The notes under the pieces were generated by a model. It was not told where the DNA came from. It ran no database searches and saw only the letters and a program-made list of their open reading frames with translations. From positions 1 to 49,206 of the forward strand of contig JANRLT010000059.1 of NCBI GenBank assembly GCA_033762255.1: DNA of 49,206 nucleotides, read 5' to 3'. Of the stretch, positions 15,560 through 25,728 are shown in pieces (positions within the stretch are counted from its first letter, which is position 1; the number at the start of each line of letters is the position of its first letter). The DNA is from Pirellulales bacterium. Lineage in GTDB: Bacteria; Planctomycetota; Planctomycetia; Pirellulales; JALHPA01. Both the position numbers and the translations under genes were made by a program.

Positions 15560-16944
15560 GTGCCCCGACTCAACCCACGCCCGCAGCGCCCGTCAGCGCC
15601 GCCCGCAATTCGCTGCTGACCTTGGTCACGCGGTTAATTAGCCTCCCGCTGGGATTGGTCTCTAGCCTGGTGCTGGCCCGGACCCTGGGGGATGAGTCGC
15701 TGGGGGGGTACCGGTATTTGCTATTGTTTAATGGATTATGGCTGCCGATTGCCACGCTCGGCCTGGGGGGAGCGACAATTTATTTGCTTAGCTCACGGCG
15801 TTATACCGCGGCGCAAATTTGGCCGACGGTGCTGGGGTTTGGCGCGCTGCAGGGGTTGATGGTGTTGGCCCTGGCGGCAATTTTATATCCGCTCAATTTG
15901 CTCGGGGGAATTGCCGAGGAATTGCCCAGCGCGTTTATTGCCGCGACCCTGCTCATCCTTCCCCTGCAGGGAATGTACCTGATGGGAACGCGGGTCTTGG
16001 TGGGTGATTCCCGTTTTGGAGCCAGCAACCTGCAGCATTTAGTCTCCATCTGCGCTCCCTTTGCCCTACAAGTACTCTTATTGGTGGTTTGGCCCTGGGC
16101 CGCGCACCGGGCATTCCTGGACCCTCAAGCGTGGTTCATCCATCCGCTATGGGGGGCGCTTTTGGCTTATATCCTGGCAACGCTTTTTCAGACTGTCATC
16201 CTTATCTGGCAACTGTGGAGTAACTACACCCCGGAACGTTGGTGGAACCAGGCATTTACCAGCGATAGCCTCACGTATGGCTGGAAGGTCTGGTGGGGGG
16301 ATATTACCACACGGTTGAATTTGCGTGGCGATCAATGGATTCTGAGTTATTTCGTCTCCAAGGCCGATCTGGGCCAGTACGGCCTGGCGGTGACACTGAG
16401 CGAAATCCTATGGAATATCCCCGATTCGCTCAACTATGTGCTCTTTAACAAACTTTCGGCGGAACGCCAGGACACCGTGCGCGTGCAATTAACCGAACGC
16501 GTGCATCGGGTCCTCTTTTGGGTTATGTTGGCGCTCATTGGCGGGGCGGCCGCGGCATCTCCCTGGCTTATCCCGCTATTGTACGGTCCAAAATTTCAAC
16601 CCGCCGTGCAGCCGTTACTCTGGCTTTTGCCGGGCACCTTGTTTCTGACCACGACCAAGGTCATCACCAAATACTTTGGGGCGGTGGGCCGTCCCGGCCT
16701 TTCCAGCGTGACCACCGTCGCCGGTACGATCATCGGCCTGGGGACCTGCTGGGCCATGCTCTGGTTTATGCCACATTGGGGGATCACTGGTGCGGCGCTG
16801 GCGTCCTCCCTGGGGTATTTTTGCAGTGCGCTATTGGCACTGGGTCTATACAAATGGCTCACCCGTCCGCACAAGACCCACTTTTTTCGGATGCGGCTGC
16901 CGGATTGGCTATGGTTTCGCGAGCAATTTCGCCGGGTGGTTTAA
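15556..16944 (+). CDS. Wzx-type polysaccharide flippase (MOP superfamily)
   Basis: A 462-aa inner-membrane protein with about 12-14 hydrophobic helices spread along its length, typical of O-antigen/polysaccharide translocases that move undecaprenyl-linked repeat units to the periplasm. The N-terminus SAARNSLLTLVTRLISLPLGLVSS followed by LARTLGDESLGGYRYL (shown in parts) matches the usual start of this family. Helical pairs near LLYGPKFQPAVQPLLWLLPGT and VGRPGLSSVTTVAGTIIGLG (both in the last third) also fit. It overlaps the FkbM gene by 4 bp. No Wzy polymerase was found nearby. Confidence 0.92.
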   Translation: MSAPTQPTPAAPVSAARNSLLTLVTRLISLPLGLVSSLVLARTLGDESLGGYRYLLLFNGLWLPIATLGLGGATIYLLSSRRYTAAQIWPTVLGFGALQGLMVLALAAILYPLNLLGGIAEELPSAFIAATLLILPLQGMYLMGTRVLVGDSRFGASNLQHLVSICAPFALQVLLLVVWPWAAHRAFLDPQAWFIHPLWGALLAYILATLFQTVILIWQLWSNYTPERWWNQAFTSDSLTYGWKVWWGDITTRLNLRGDQWILSYFVSKADLGQYGLAVTLSEILWNIPDSLNYVLFNKLSAERQDTVRVQLTERVHRVLFWVMLALIGGAAAASPWLIPLLYGPKFQPAVQPLLWLLPGTLFLTTTKVITKYFGAVGRPGLSSVTTVAGTIIGLGTCWAMLWFMPHWGITGAALASSLGYFCSALLALGLYKWLTRPHKTHFFRMRLPDWLWFREQFRRVV

Positions 16945-17148
16945 GTTTTTTAGCGGAATTGGGCTATTTTGGCATCTTTTTTGGTACGACTTTTATTTAC
17001 CCAAATTAACTGTAAAAATTGCCGTGTAGAGTGCCTTATTTTGTCGATTTTGGGAACTTTCCCGCGCGTTTGTTGAAACTTTTCCGTCAATCTGCAATTC
17101 TAATAGAAGTTAATCGGCGGTGGGGGATTAACCGGTCGGGCCAAAAAA

Positions 17149-19347
17149 ATGAATAAAACCTTTGATCCTTATGTGGAATGGCTGGGTATTCGCGATCCCG
17201 AGCGACCGGTCAATCATTACCGTTTGCTGGGGCTGGAACTCTTTGAACCCGACGCCAACGTTATTTCCCTGGCCGCGGATCGGCAAATGGCCCATCTACG
17301 CAACTTTCAGGCGGGAGAACAGGCGGATGCCGCCCGCAAGTTGCTGAATGAACTTTCCAGCGCGCGGCTCTGCCTGTTAAAGCCCGAACGCAAAGCGGAG
17401 TACGATACTCGCTTACAACAAAAGATGTCCAGCAACGGGGCAAATCGGCAATCCACCGCCGTTTCCCCCGGTCTAGCCGCGGGGAATGGCCAACATTCGG
17501 TCACAACCAATCCAAATGCCGCTGGCACCCCATCCAAGAACGCTCCAAGCGGCGTCAACGGTGGCACCGCGTCGCCCCGGGAAAATCCTTATTCCTCGCC
17601 GCGATCATCGGTATTGATTGACACGGGCCAAACGACCAATTTGGGGGCCAATCGCAAGGCTCCGGCATTTAATATCGCGTGGGTGGTTTTGGCGGTCTTG
17701 ACGATCTTTTGCGGCGGTTTGATGTATTACATCATCAAAAGCAGTACGGGACCCGCAACCCCACCCACGGTGGCCAAAGCTAAACCCAAAAAAGCTGTCC
17801 CCTCCCCTTCCAATACTTCCACGGATTCCGCGGATACGACGCCCGTTTCCCAAAATCCGGCAACGCCACTCCCTGACAACCCCGGTGATGCTAAGAATAT
17901 TCCCCAACCGGAGGTAACTGAACCATCAACGGATCAGCCACAAAAGAATCTTCCGCCAAAGACGGTGATCCCGGTTGTTCCCCCGGCTGATCAACCCTCT
18001 GGAAATGCCCCCCCCGAGTTAAAGGGAGTTGACCTCGCGCCGGGCACCACCACCAATTTGCCGACATCCCCCACGCCGCCAGAGAATCCATTGCCCCCGG
18101 AGAACTCCGCGACATCAACTCCACCCGCGGTGACGCCCCCCGTCTCCCCGGTCCAGGCCCAGCGTCTGCCGGTCCCCACAAAAGAACAAATTGCCCCCAA
18201 GATGCGGGAAATCCGCGAGCTATTTAAGGAAGAATACAAGCAAGATAAGGATCCGGATAAATTGGCGTTGGCTAAAAAGCTCTTTGCTAGCACCTCCAAC
18301 ACCAAGACCGACCCCGTCACGGAGTACGTCCTATTGATGGAAACGCGGGATTTGGCGGTCCAAGGAGGGGATGTGCAGCTCGCGCTGCGGGCCAATGACC
18401 TGATCATCAAAAAATATGAAGTGGATGGCGACGAAGAGCGGGCGGACCTCTTTGCCAAGCTGGCCAGTCAAACGAACAAGCCAAAGGAGTATTACCTGGC
18501 GCTGTCGGACCAGATGAAACAAACCGTCGAAGCCAGCCAACTTAATGATGAATACGATCTGGCGATACGCGTCACCACGATCGCGCAGGGATTGGCCCGC
18601 AAGTTAAATGTGGTGGCGACGGTGTCTTATCTATCAAATAAGCTCAAGGAACTAAATCTCCACCGTTCCCACTATAACAAGGTCAAGGATTCCAAGGCGC
18701 GGTTGCAGACCGCGCCCGAGGACCCCGCCGCGAATACCGCGTGGGGGGAATATCTGTGCTTTGTAAAGGGAAATTTCTCGATTGGCCTGACCCATTTGGC
18801 ACTGGGGGAGGACGCGGTCTTGGCGGATTTGGCCAAACGCGAATTAGACACTCCCGCGGATCCCCTGGTCAGATTTGCCCTGGCGGAAGATTGGTGGCTC
18901 TTATCCGACAAATACAAGGACTCTTCCAAGAATCTGATCAAGCAGCACGCCGGAGAAATCTACCTCTCTCTCAAAGGCAAGCTGGAAGGGCTGGATGGCG
19001 TAAAGGTCGACAAGCGAATTCAAGAATTCATGAACGAGGCCATCGCCCAGGACGCCACCCGCGCAAAATACCTGACCCAAATTTTAACCTCCACGGTGTG
19101 GGTCTTTACCTGGGATAATGAACCGCAAAAGGCTCCCCAGGAAATGCAGTTTTTTCCGAACAATCGGGTTCGCTCGCAGATCTTTTCCCGTTGGGAGATC
19201 GAAGGGAGCGAAGTCAAATTATCAATGAACAATCCCAATGATCCGCTCCGACGCTTGGGCTCGCTCAAGGTCAGTCCCGATCAGTTGGAACTGCATTACT
19301 ACGAACGGGGTAAATTGTCCAACCACGCGATCCTCCGACCCCGCTAG
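17149..19347 (+). CDS. Planctomycete membrane protein with N-terminal J-like domain
   Basis: 732 aa, no named function. Residues 5-90 (FDPYVEWLGI, VNHYRLLGLELFE, AADRQMAHLRNFQ, LLNELSSARLCLL, AEYDTRLQ) form the J-domain-like module common at the N-termini of planctomycete proteins; the HPD motif of true DnaJ proteins is not present. A single membrane helix follows at about 175-196, then a Pro/Thr-rich linker (about 200-345), a charged helical region (about 345-660) and a small beta-rich C-terminal domain (about 670-732, starting VWVFTWDN). The orientation is probably N-inside with the long C-terminal part in the periplasm. It sits between flippase and gmd, so it may be a scaffold or quality-control factor for the glycan machinery; this is inference from position only. 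Confidence 0.85.
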   Translation: MNKTFDPYVEWLGIRDPERPVNHYRLLGLELFEPDANVISLAADRQMAHLRNFQAGEQADAARKLLNELSSARLCLLKPERKAEYDTRLQQKMSSNGANRQSTAVSPGLAAGNGQHSVTTNPNAAGTPSKNAPSGVNGGTASPRENPYSSPRSSVLIDTGQTTNLGANRKAPAFNIAWVVLAVLTIFCGGLMYYIIKSSTGPATPPTVAKAKPKKAVPSPSNTSTDSADTTPVSQNPATPLPDNPGDAKNIPQPEVTEPSTDQPQKNLPPKTVIPVVPPADQPSGNAPPELKGVDLAPGTTTNLPTSPTPPENPLPPENSATSTPPAVTPPVSPVQAQRLPVPTKEQIAPKMREIRELFKEEYKQDKDPDKLALAKKLFASTSNTKTDPVTEYVLLMETRDLAVQGGDVQLALRANDLIIKKYEVDGDEERADLFAKLASQTNKPKEYYLALSDQMKQTVEASQLNDEYDLAIRVTTIAQGLARKLNVVATVSYLSNKLKELNLHRSHYNKVKDSKARLQTAPEDPAANTAWGEYLCFVKGNFSIGLTHLALGEDAVLADLAKRELDTPADPLVRFALAEDWWLLSDKYKDSSKNLIKQHAGEIYLSLKGKLEGLDGVKVDKRIQEFMNEAIAQDATRAKYLTQILTSTVWVFTWDNEPQKAPQEMQFFPNNRVRSQIFSRWEIEGSEVKLSMNNPNDPLRRLGSLKVSPDQLELHYYERGKLSNHAILRPR

Positions 19348-19425
19348 CTTTTTTTCGCGGCGTGGCACTCGCGCCCGCGGCCCGCCAATATTTCACTTTG
19401 CCACCCTAGGACCAGTCCGACTCGC

Positions 19426-20472
19426 ATGAAAATGAAACGCGCTTTGATCACGGGAATCACCGGCCAGGATGGCTCTTACTTGGCGGAGTTGCTCCTTGAC
19501 AAGGGGTACGAGGTGCATGGCATCATTCGCCGCTCCAGCAGCTTTAACACTAAACGAATCGATCCCATTTATCAGGATCCGCACACGGTCGGCACCAAGC
19601 TGTTTTTGCACTATGGGGACCTGGCCGACGGGACCTGCCTGCGCCGCATTATCGAGGCCGTGCAACCAGACGAAATTTACAATCTGGCCGCGCAATCGCA
19701 CGTCAAGGTATCCTTTGAAAAAGCCGAATACACCGCGGACATCGTCGCCACCGGCGTGCTGCGACTGCTCGAATCCATCCGCGATCACAACCGCGCGACC
19801 GGCCGCGATGTCCGGTTTTACCAGGCAGGTTCCAGCGAGATGTTCGGCGCTTCCCCACCCCCCCAGGACGAGAACACCCCCTTTTACCCCCGCAGCCCCT
19901 ACGCCGTGGCCAAGGTCGCCGCGTTTTACTTTTGCAAAAATTACCGCGAAGCCTACAACTTGTTCATTTGTAATGGCATTCTCTTTAACCATGAAAGCGA
20001 ACGCCGCGGCGAAACCTTTGTTACCCGCAAAATCACCCGCGCCGTCGCCCGCATCAAACTCGGCCTACAGGACAAGCTCTTTCTGGGCAATCTGGACGCC
20101 AAACGGGACTGGGGCCACGCCCAGGATTACGTCCGCGCGATGTGGTTGATGTTGCAGCAAGAGGAGCCAAACGATTATGTGGTGGCCATGGGGCAGGCCC
20201 ATTCCGTCCGGGATTTTGTGGAGCAGGCCTTTGCCCTGGCCGATCTGGACTGGCAAAAACACGTCGAGATCGATCCCCGGTATTTTCGCCCGACCGAGGT
20301 TGATTATCTGCTGGGGGATCCCTCCAAGTGCAAGCGATTACTGGGCTGGGAACCGGAGATAAGCTTTGAGGAGCTTGTACGCCGGATGTACGAAAACGAC
20401 CTGGAAGAAGCCCTGCAGGAAGAAACTCTTCGCCGCGCGGGATACCGGCTGACGGCGCATATCGCCGAATAA
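19426..20472 (+). CDS. gmd: GDP-mannose 4,6-dehydratase
   Basis: First step of GDP-L-fucose synthesis, converting GDP-mannose to GDP-4-keto-6-deoxymannose. The 348 aa are very conserved: [19 protein letters not shown] (NADP-binding), [28 protein letters not shown], the catalytic Y-x3-K in [11 protein letters not shown], and [17 protein letters not shown]. Followed after 48 bp by the fucose synthase gene, so both activities are encoded side by side. The ATG at 19426 starts [10 protein letters not shown]; a second ATG two codons later is equally possible. Confidence 0.98.
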   Translation: MKMKRALITGITGQDGSYLAELLLDKGYEVHGIIRRSSSFNTKRIDPIYQDPHTVGTKLFLHYGDLADGTCLRRIIEAVQPDEIYNLAAQSHVKVSFEKAEYTADIVATGVLRLLESIRDHNRATGRDVRFYQAGSSEMFGASPPPQDENTPFYPRSPYAVAKVAAFYFCKNYREAYNLFICNGILFNHESERRGETFVTRKITRAVARIKLGLQDKLFLGNLDAKRDWGHAQDYVRAMWLMLQQEEPNDYVVAMGQAHSVRDFVEQAFALADLDWQKHVEIDPRYFRPTEVDYLLGDPSKCKRLLGWEPEISFEELVRRMYENDLEEALQEETLRRAGYRLTAHIAE

Positions 20473-20520
20473 CGCATTTCGCCGAAAAACATCAGCCCCT
20501 TGACTCTTAGCCCAACGAAT

Positions 20521-21450
20521 ATGCAGCCATCGGCAAAGGTTTTTGTGGCGGGCCACCGTGGACTGGTTGGTTCCGCCATCACCCGCGCGCTGCGCGCCCA
20601 GGGGCATACCGCCATCCTGACCCGCCCGCGGTCGGAGCTGGACTTGCTAGATGGCGCGGCGGTGGCGCGATTTTTTGCGGCGGAGCGTCCCGAGTACGTC
20701 ATTTTGGCCGCGGCCAAGGTGGGTGGCATCCATGCCAACAACACCTACCCGGCGGAATTTATCCATGAAAACTTGCTCATTCAGACACACGTCATAGACG
20801 CGGCCTACCGTCATGGTTGCGAAAAACTGCTATTTTTAGGCTCTTCCTGCATCTATCCCAAACTGGCGCCCCAGCCCATTAGCGAGGATTCGCTTTTGAC
20901 TGGTCCGCTGGAGCCGACCAATTCCGCTTATGCCCTGGCCAAGATCGCCGGAGTCGAAATGTGCCGCGCGTACCAGCGGCAATACGGCTTTTCCTGCGTC
21001 TGCCTGATGCCCACCAATTTGTATGGTCCGGGGGATAATTTTGATCCACACAACTCGCATGTGCTGCCAGCCTTGATCAGGAAGTTTCACGAGGCCAAGC
21101 AAAACGGCAGTCCCGCGGTCACGATTTGGGGGACGGGGACGCCGCGGCGCGAATTTTTATATGTGGATGACCTGGCCGCCGCGGCGATTTTTCTGCTCCA
21201 GCAACATCTGTCCGATCCGCTGATCAATGTCGGCTGCGGCAGCGACCTGACGATTCGTGAATTGGCGGAACTCATCCAGGAAATCGTGGGCTATCGGGGG
21301 GAATTGCAGTTTGACGCCAGCAAGCCTGACGGCACCCCCCGCAAGCTGCTCGACGTGGGACGCATCACCCGCCTTGGCTGGCAGCCGCGCGTGGGCCTGC
21401 GCGAGGGGATCGCCCGCACATATGCCTGGTACTTGGAACACACGGCTTAG
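20521..21450 (+). CDS. fcl: GDP-L-fucose synthase
   Basis: Epimerase/reductase converting GDP-4-keto-6-deoxymannose to GDP-L-fucose, about 309 aa from the ATG at 20521. The NADP-binding motif is [16 protein letters not shown]. Other signatures are [33 protein letters not shown], the catalytic YALAKIAG (Y-x3-K) and [13 protein letters not shown]. An in-frame TTG at 20500 would add seven residues and is less likely. It works with the adjacent gmd to supply fucose, or another deoxyhexose derived from the same intermediate. Confidence 0.97.
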   Translation: MQPSAKVFVAGHRGLVGSAITRALRAQGHTAILTRPRSELDLLDGAAVARFFAAERPEYVILAAAKVGGIHANNTYPAEFIHENLLIQTHVIDAAYRHGCEKLLFLGSSCIYPKLAPQPISEDSLLTGPLEPTNSAYALAKIAGVEMCRAYQRQYGFSCVCLMPTNLYGPGDNFDPHNSHVLPALIRKFHEAKQNGSPAVTIWGTGTPRREFLYVDDLAAAAIFLLQQHLSDPLINVGCGSDLTIRELAELIQEIVGYRGELQFDASKPDGTPRKLLDVGRITRLGWQPRVGLREGIARTYAWYLEHTA

Positions 21451-21474
21451 ATAACGATCGTGACCCACCCCCAC

Positions 21475-22722
21475 ATGAGCGAGACCCTGACCGCCCCCGC
21501 GGAGTTACCAGCCCACACCTTCCCCGGTGAACGGCTGCGTCTGCGTCGCAAGTTGCTGTTTTTGGTGCCAACGGTTCCGCCGGTACCAATCGCCGGGGCG
21601 TTTGTGATCAAGAATTTACTAAGCCAGCTTGACCCGCGGGATGTGGTCGTCGGGGCAGAGTTTTGGCCCGATAATCCACCGGACCAGACCTCGATGGAGG
21701 GGGGCTTTCCCGTGCATTTTGTTTGCCGCAAATGGACTTGGCCTCCGCGCGGCCAGCAATATGTGCATTGGCTCAAGTGGCTCTTTATCCGGCAAACCGC
21801 GCGGCGCATCGCGCGGGTCATTCTCCAGAATGGCTGCCAGGCGATTTTTTGCAATTTTCCGGATGAGCTGCTGCTATTTTCCGCGTATCTGGCGGCGGAA
21901 TGGACCCAACTGCCACTCTATACTTTTTTTCACAACACCTACCGGGAAAATCGAACCGGTTGGCGGCGGTGGATTGCCGATTACCTGCAGCCGCGGGTCT
22001 TTGCCCGTTCCGAACAGGTCTTTGTGATGAGCGCGGGGATGCAGCGTGGTCTGGAAAAACTGTACCCCGGGCAGGCGTTTACGCCGCTGGTGCATACCTT
22101 TGCCGAGCCAATCCCTCCCTTTGAGTCGCTCCCCCCCTGGCAAACCGGGCGCATTCGCGTGGGCTTTTTAGGCTCGGTCAATGAATCCAATCTCGACGCG
22201 CTGCATCGGTTTCGCGCGCTGGTTGCCGCCGACAGCCGCTATGAATGGAACATTTATTCCAATTCCAGTTCCTGGTTTTTACAAAAGGTCGGTTTTGTCG
22301 GCGAACGGATCGACCACACATCCCCCAGCGACGAGGATTTACCCGGCAAGCTGCGGGATAATGACCTGCTGCTGTTGCCGCATGGTTTTAGCGGCGGCTT
22401 GACGCCCATCGAGTACGAAACAATTTTTCCCACGCGAACAATTCCGTATTTGCTGTCCGGCCGGCCCATTGTGGCGTTTAGCCCGCCGCACAGCTATTTG
22501 AACGCGTGGCTGGCCGAACATGACTGCGCCGAGATCGTCGACCAGCCAGACCACGCTCTCTTGCGCGCGCGTATCGACGCCCTGGCGGCCAATCCCGCCC
22601 GTCAGGCCCAGTTAGTCCACAACGCCCTCTCCGCCGCGCGCCAATTTCAGGCCCGCACCGTGGTGACGCAGCTCGTGGAAAAGTTAAATGCCCAACCCCG
22701 CTTTGTCGCCAGCAAAGCATAA
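21475..22722 (+). CDS. Glycosyltransferase (GT-B fold, family 4-like)
   Basis: A probable cytosolic or membrane-associated glycosyltransferase of about 415 aa. The N-terminal domain begins KLLFLVPTVPPVPIAGAFVIKN (in parts), and the C-terminal domain has IRVGFLGSVNESNLDAL, a nucleotide-sugar region and LLLLPHGFSGGLTPIEYETIFPT (in parts), followed by PYLLSGRPIVAFSPP. The layout is GT-B with a typical family-4 type donor domain, though the classical E-x7-E motif is degenerate. Donor and acceptor are unknown; fucose or nonulosonate transfer are options given the neighbours. A GTG at 21460 is an alternative start, 10 bp after fcl. Confidence 0.8.
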   Translation: MSETLTAPAELPAHTFPGERLRLRRKLLFLVPTVPPVPIAGAFVIKNLLSQLDPRDVVVGAEFWPDNPPDQTSMEGGFPVHFVCRKWTWPPRGQQYVHWLKWLFIRQTARRIARVILQNGCQAIFCNFPDELLLFSAYLAAEWTQLPLYTFFHNTYRENRTGWRRWIADYLQPRVFARSEQVFVMSAGMQRGLEKLYPGQAFTPLVHTFAEPIPPFESLPPWQTGRIRVGFLGSVNESNLDALHRFRALVAADSRYEWNIYSNSSSWFLQKVGFVGERIDHTSPSDEDLPGKLRDNDLLLLPHGFSGGLTPIEYETIFPTRTIPYLLSGRPIVAFSPPHSYLNAWLAEHDCAEIVDQPDHALLRARIDALAANPARQAQLVHNALSAARQFQARTVVTQLVEKLNAQPRFVASKA

Positions 22723-22739
22723 AAAGGCCCGCCGTTGCC

Positions 22740-24131
22740 ATGAACTGGCGTAAAGCTATCTATCAATTGATTGACCGCGCGCGGGGAATTCACACCCAGC
22801 GGTATCTGGCGGAGTATGCCCGCGCGGACGCCACGACCCTGGATGATGCGCCGCTGGTGGCCAGCTTGCGAAAAATGCTAACCCATGGCGCGACGCGAGT
22901 TCCGTATTATCAAAAGCTGTTGCCATCCGGCGGGGAACTTGCGTCAAGGGATCCGTATGACATTTTGTCCCGTTTGCCAATCTTGACGAAGGACCTCATT
23001 CGTCAAAATTTTGCGGATTTAAAATCCCGCGACCTGGCCACCCGCCGCTGGCATGAAAACACCTCCGGCGGTTCCACGGGCGAGCCGATTCGCTTGATTC
23101 AGGACCGCGAATACGCCGAGCGCGTCGCCGCGGTGGCGCTGTTGTACTCCGCCCTGATCGGCCGCGAGATTGGCCAGCCGGAAGTGGTCCTGTGGGGTTC
23201 CGAAAAAGAGCTATTTACCGGCAGCCGGGGCTGGAAAACACGGCTGAATAACTGGCTGTCCAATACCACCTACCTGAACGCCTTTGCCATGACGCCCGAG
23301 CGCATGCGGGCGTATATCAGCGAATTAAATCAGCGGCGGCCGCGGCTGATCTTGGCTTATGCGCAGGCGATTTATGAGTTAGCGCTTTTTGCCGAACGCG
23401 AACAACTCCCCGTCGCGCCTCAGCACGCGATCTTGACTTCCGCCGGGACGCTGTATCCCTTTATGCGGGAAAAACTAGAACAGGTCTTTGGCTGCGCGGG
23501 GCGCGTGTTTAACCGTTATGGCTCGCGCGAGGTGGGCCTGATCGCCTGCGAACGCCCCGGCTACCGCGGTTTGGTGGCGTCCCCCTGGACAAACTATATC
23601 GAGGTGGTCGACGACGCGGGTCAACCCCTTTCCCCCGGTGAAGAAGGGGAAATTGTCGTGACCAGCCTTGTCAACTACGCCATGCCGCTGCTGCGGTACG
23701 CCATTGGGGACCGCGGGATCCTGGGCCAACCGCAAAATGGCCGACAAATCCTCACCCGCGTCCTGGGACGCAATGTTGATGCCTTTGTCACGGCGGACGG
23801 GGGATTGATCGATGGCGAGTATTTTACGCACCTGCTGTACTATCGCGATTGGCTGTGGAAGTTTCAGGTCGTGCAAAAAACGCCCCGGCACTTGGTTTAT
23901 AAGCTGATTCCCACCGAGCGTCCCTGCCCCCCCGCCGAACTAACGGAAATCCGCGAAAAATCGCAATTAGTCCTGGGGATCCAAACCACCGTCGATTTTG
24001 AGTTTGTCAAAGAAATCCCCCCCAGCCCCTCGGGAAAATACCGCTATACCATCTCGGAAGTGCCACGCGCGGCGAACACCCCCGCCACTGTCGCCGCGAC
24101 TTCCGCGGCCCTGGAAACCTCTTCCCACTAA
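22740..24131 (+). CDS. Phenylacetate-CoA ligase-like adenylating enzyme (CapK/PaaK family)
   Basis: 463 aa, in the ANL superfamily of acyl-adenylating enzymes. The ATP-binding P-loop-like motif is NTSGGSTGEPIRLIQD. Further motifs are FNRYGSREVGLIACE and MPLLRYAIGDRG, and the C-terminal GRNVDAFVTADGGLIDGEYF closes the domain. CapK-like members are frequent in capsule and exopolysaccharide loci and may activate an acid for attachment to the glycan or for amide formation. The substrate is unknown. It is followed after 2 bp by the DUF362 gene, so the two are probably co-translated. Confidence 0.9.
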   Translation: MNWRKAIYQLIDRARGIHTQRYLAEYARADATTLDDAPLVASLRKMLTHGATRVPYYQKLLPSGGELASRDPYDILSRLPILTKDLIRQNFADLKSRDLATRRWHENTSGGSTGEPIRLIQDREYAERVAAVALLYSALIGREIGQPEVVLWGSEKELFTGSRGWKTRLNNWLSNTTYLNAFAMTPERMRAYISELNQRRPRLILAYAQAIYELALFAEREQLPVAPQHAILTSAGTLYPFMREKLEQVFGCAGRVFNRYGSREVGLIACERPGYRGLVASPWTNYIEVVDDAGQPLSPGEEGEIVVTSLVNYAMPLLRYAIGDRGILGQPQNGRQILTRVLGRNVDAFVTADGGLIDGEYFTHLLYYRDWLWKFQVVQKTPRHLVYKLIPTERPCPPAELTEIREKSQLVLGIQTTVDFEFVKEIPPSPSGKYRYTISEVPRAANTPATVAATSAALETSSH

Positions 24132-24133
24132 AA

Positions 24134-25669
24134 ATGCCGGAATTTTTAACTGACGCCCGCGTGGCCGTGGTAAAAGAAGAGCCACACTATGCGCGCACGC
24201 CCCCCTTTGACCCCGACCAGGTGTATCCAGAATGGCCAAACGCTAAAATCGGCACGGAGGCCAATCCCGCCTACCGCGCCGTGCGGCAAGTCTTCCGCAC
24301 CCTGGGTCTGGACCGGGAGCACGACGGCACGGCCGCCTGGAACCCCCTGGCGCAGTTGATCAAACCTGGCAACTCCGTCGTACTCAAACCGAACATGGTG
24401 GCTCACCGCAACCAGGGGGCGCGGCTATACGGGATTACCGACACGGACTCGCTGGTTACACATGGATCGGTGATTCGAGCGGTGTTGGACTATGCGGCGC
24501 TGGCGCTGCGCGGCGGCGGGCGGATTATTATTGGTGATTGCCCCATCCAGGGGACCAGTTGGGAACAGGTGGTTGCCCTCATTGGCCTGGATGCCATCGC
24601 GGACGATTTTCGTCAACGCTTTCCCGGAATCGAGTTGATCGTCCGGGACTATCGCCTGGGAAAGGCGGTTCTGGCGGGGGACACGGTCGTGGCCCGCGTG
24701 GTCGATGAATCCACCCGCGGCGAATATATGGAGCTGGATATTGGCCGACACAGCCTGCTCTTGCCGTTGATGCAACAACCGTATCACTTTGGCGTATCCC
24801 AATATCCCCGGCAGCGGATGCGTGCGGCGCATACCCCGGAGGTCAATAAATATCTGCTGCACCGGGACATTGTCCAGGCCGATGTCATGATCAACCTGCC
24901 CAAAATGAAATCCCACATGAAAGCGGGCGTCACCTGCGCGCTGAAAAACTTTGTGGGGGTGAATGGGCACAAGGATTACTTGCCCCATTTTCGCTTTGGC
25001 AGTCCCAAACAAGGAGGGGACGAATATCCCGATGGCAATGTGCTATGGGACGGCATGTGGTATTTTGCCCATCTGGACTGGGAATTGGACAGCGGGTGGC
25101 GCAAGCGGTTTTATAACCGCATCTCGCGCGTTTTTTCCAAACTGCTCCAGTTGGGAGGTTCCCCCCGCAATCATGGTTCTTATGCTGGCGGCGGATGGCA
25201 TGGGAACGACACCCTGTGGCGAACCGTCCTGGATATCAAACGGGCGTATCTTTACCACAACCGGCGATCCGGCCGCGTCGAAAAAACGCCCAGCCCGGAC
25301 GTCAAGTATTTGGCTATTTTGGACGGCTTGGTCGGGGGCGAAAAAGAAAGTCCCCTGGCCCCCAGCCCCGTCCCGTGTGGGTGGGTCATGGCGGCTCACA
25401 ATCCCCTGGCGTTGGACCTGGTGGCGACGGCGCTGATGGGCCTGGATTGGCAAAAAATCCCCCAAATTTCCCGGGGATTTGAGCCGATGGACCTACCCTT
25501 GGCAAATTTTGGCCCGGCGGACGTTACTATCCTAGGGACCGCGGTCCCCTCCACCGTGGAAGAAATTTACCGTCAGCGGGCATTTATTCCATTTGAACCG
25601 TCGCTGGGTTACCGGGGAATGGTGGAATATGAGGCAAAAAATGGGGCAAAGACCTCAGTTTTGACATAA
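24134..25669 (+). CDS. DUF362 domain-containing protein
   Basis: A 511-aa protein with the DUF362 core: SVVLKPNMVAHRNQGA, then TDTDSLVTHGSVIRAVLDYA, GRIIIGDCPIQG, and DVMINLPKMKSHMKAGVTCALKNFVG (in parts). DUF362 proteins have no settled biochemical role, and the ferredoxin-like cysteine clusters seen in some members are not obvious here. The C-terminal part (ILDGLVGGEKESPLAPSP, then MAAHNPLALDLVATALMGLD) is also conserved in the family. It starts 2 bp after the CapK-like gene, which suggests a shared step, perhaps a modification of the glycan. Function not known. Confidence 0.88.
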   Translation: MPEFLTDARVAVVKEEPHYARTPPFDPDQVYPEWPNAKIGTEANPAYRAVRQVFRTLGLDREHDGTAAWNPLAQLIKPGNSVVLKPNMVAHRNQGARLYGITDTDSLVTHGSVIRAVLDYAALALRGGGRIIIGDCPIQGTSWEQVVALIGLDAIADDFRQRFPGIELIVRDYRLGKAVLAGDTVVARVVDESTRGEYMELDIGRHSLLLPLMQQPYHFGVSQYPRQRMRAAHTPEVNKYLLHRDIVQADVMINLPKMKSHMKAGVTCALKNFVGVNGHKDYLPHFRFGSPKQGGDEYPDGNVLWDGMWYFAHLDWELDSGWRKRFYNRISRVFSKLLQLGGSPRNHGSYAGGGWHGNDTLWRTVLDIKRAYLYHNRRSGRVEKTPSPDVKYLAILDGLVGGEKESPLAPSPVPCGWVMAAHNPLALDLVATALMGLDWQKIPQISRGFEPMDLPLANFGPADVTILGTAVPSTVEEIYRQRAFIPFEPSLGYRGMVEYEAKNGAKTSVLT

Positions 25670-25728
25670 ATTTATTAAATGAGAAATCCCTCCTTTCGGC
25701 AAGGTCATTGTGGCCGAAAGCCGCCCGC

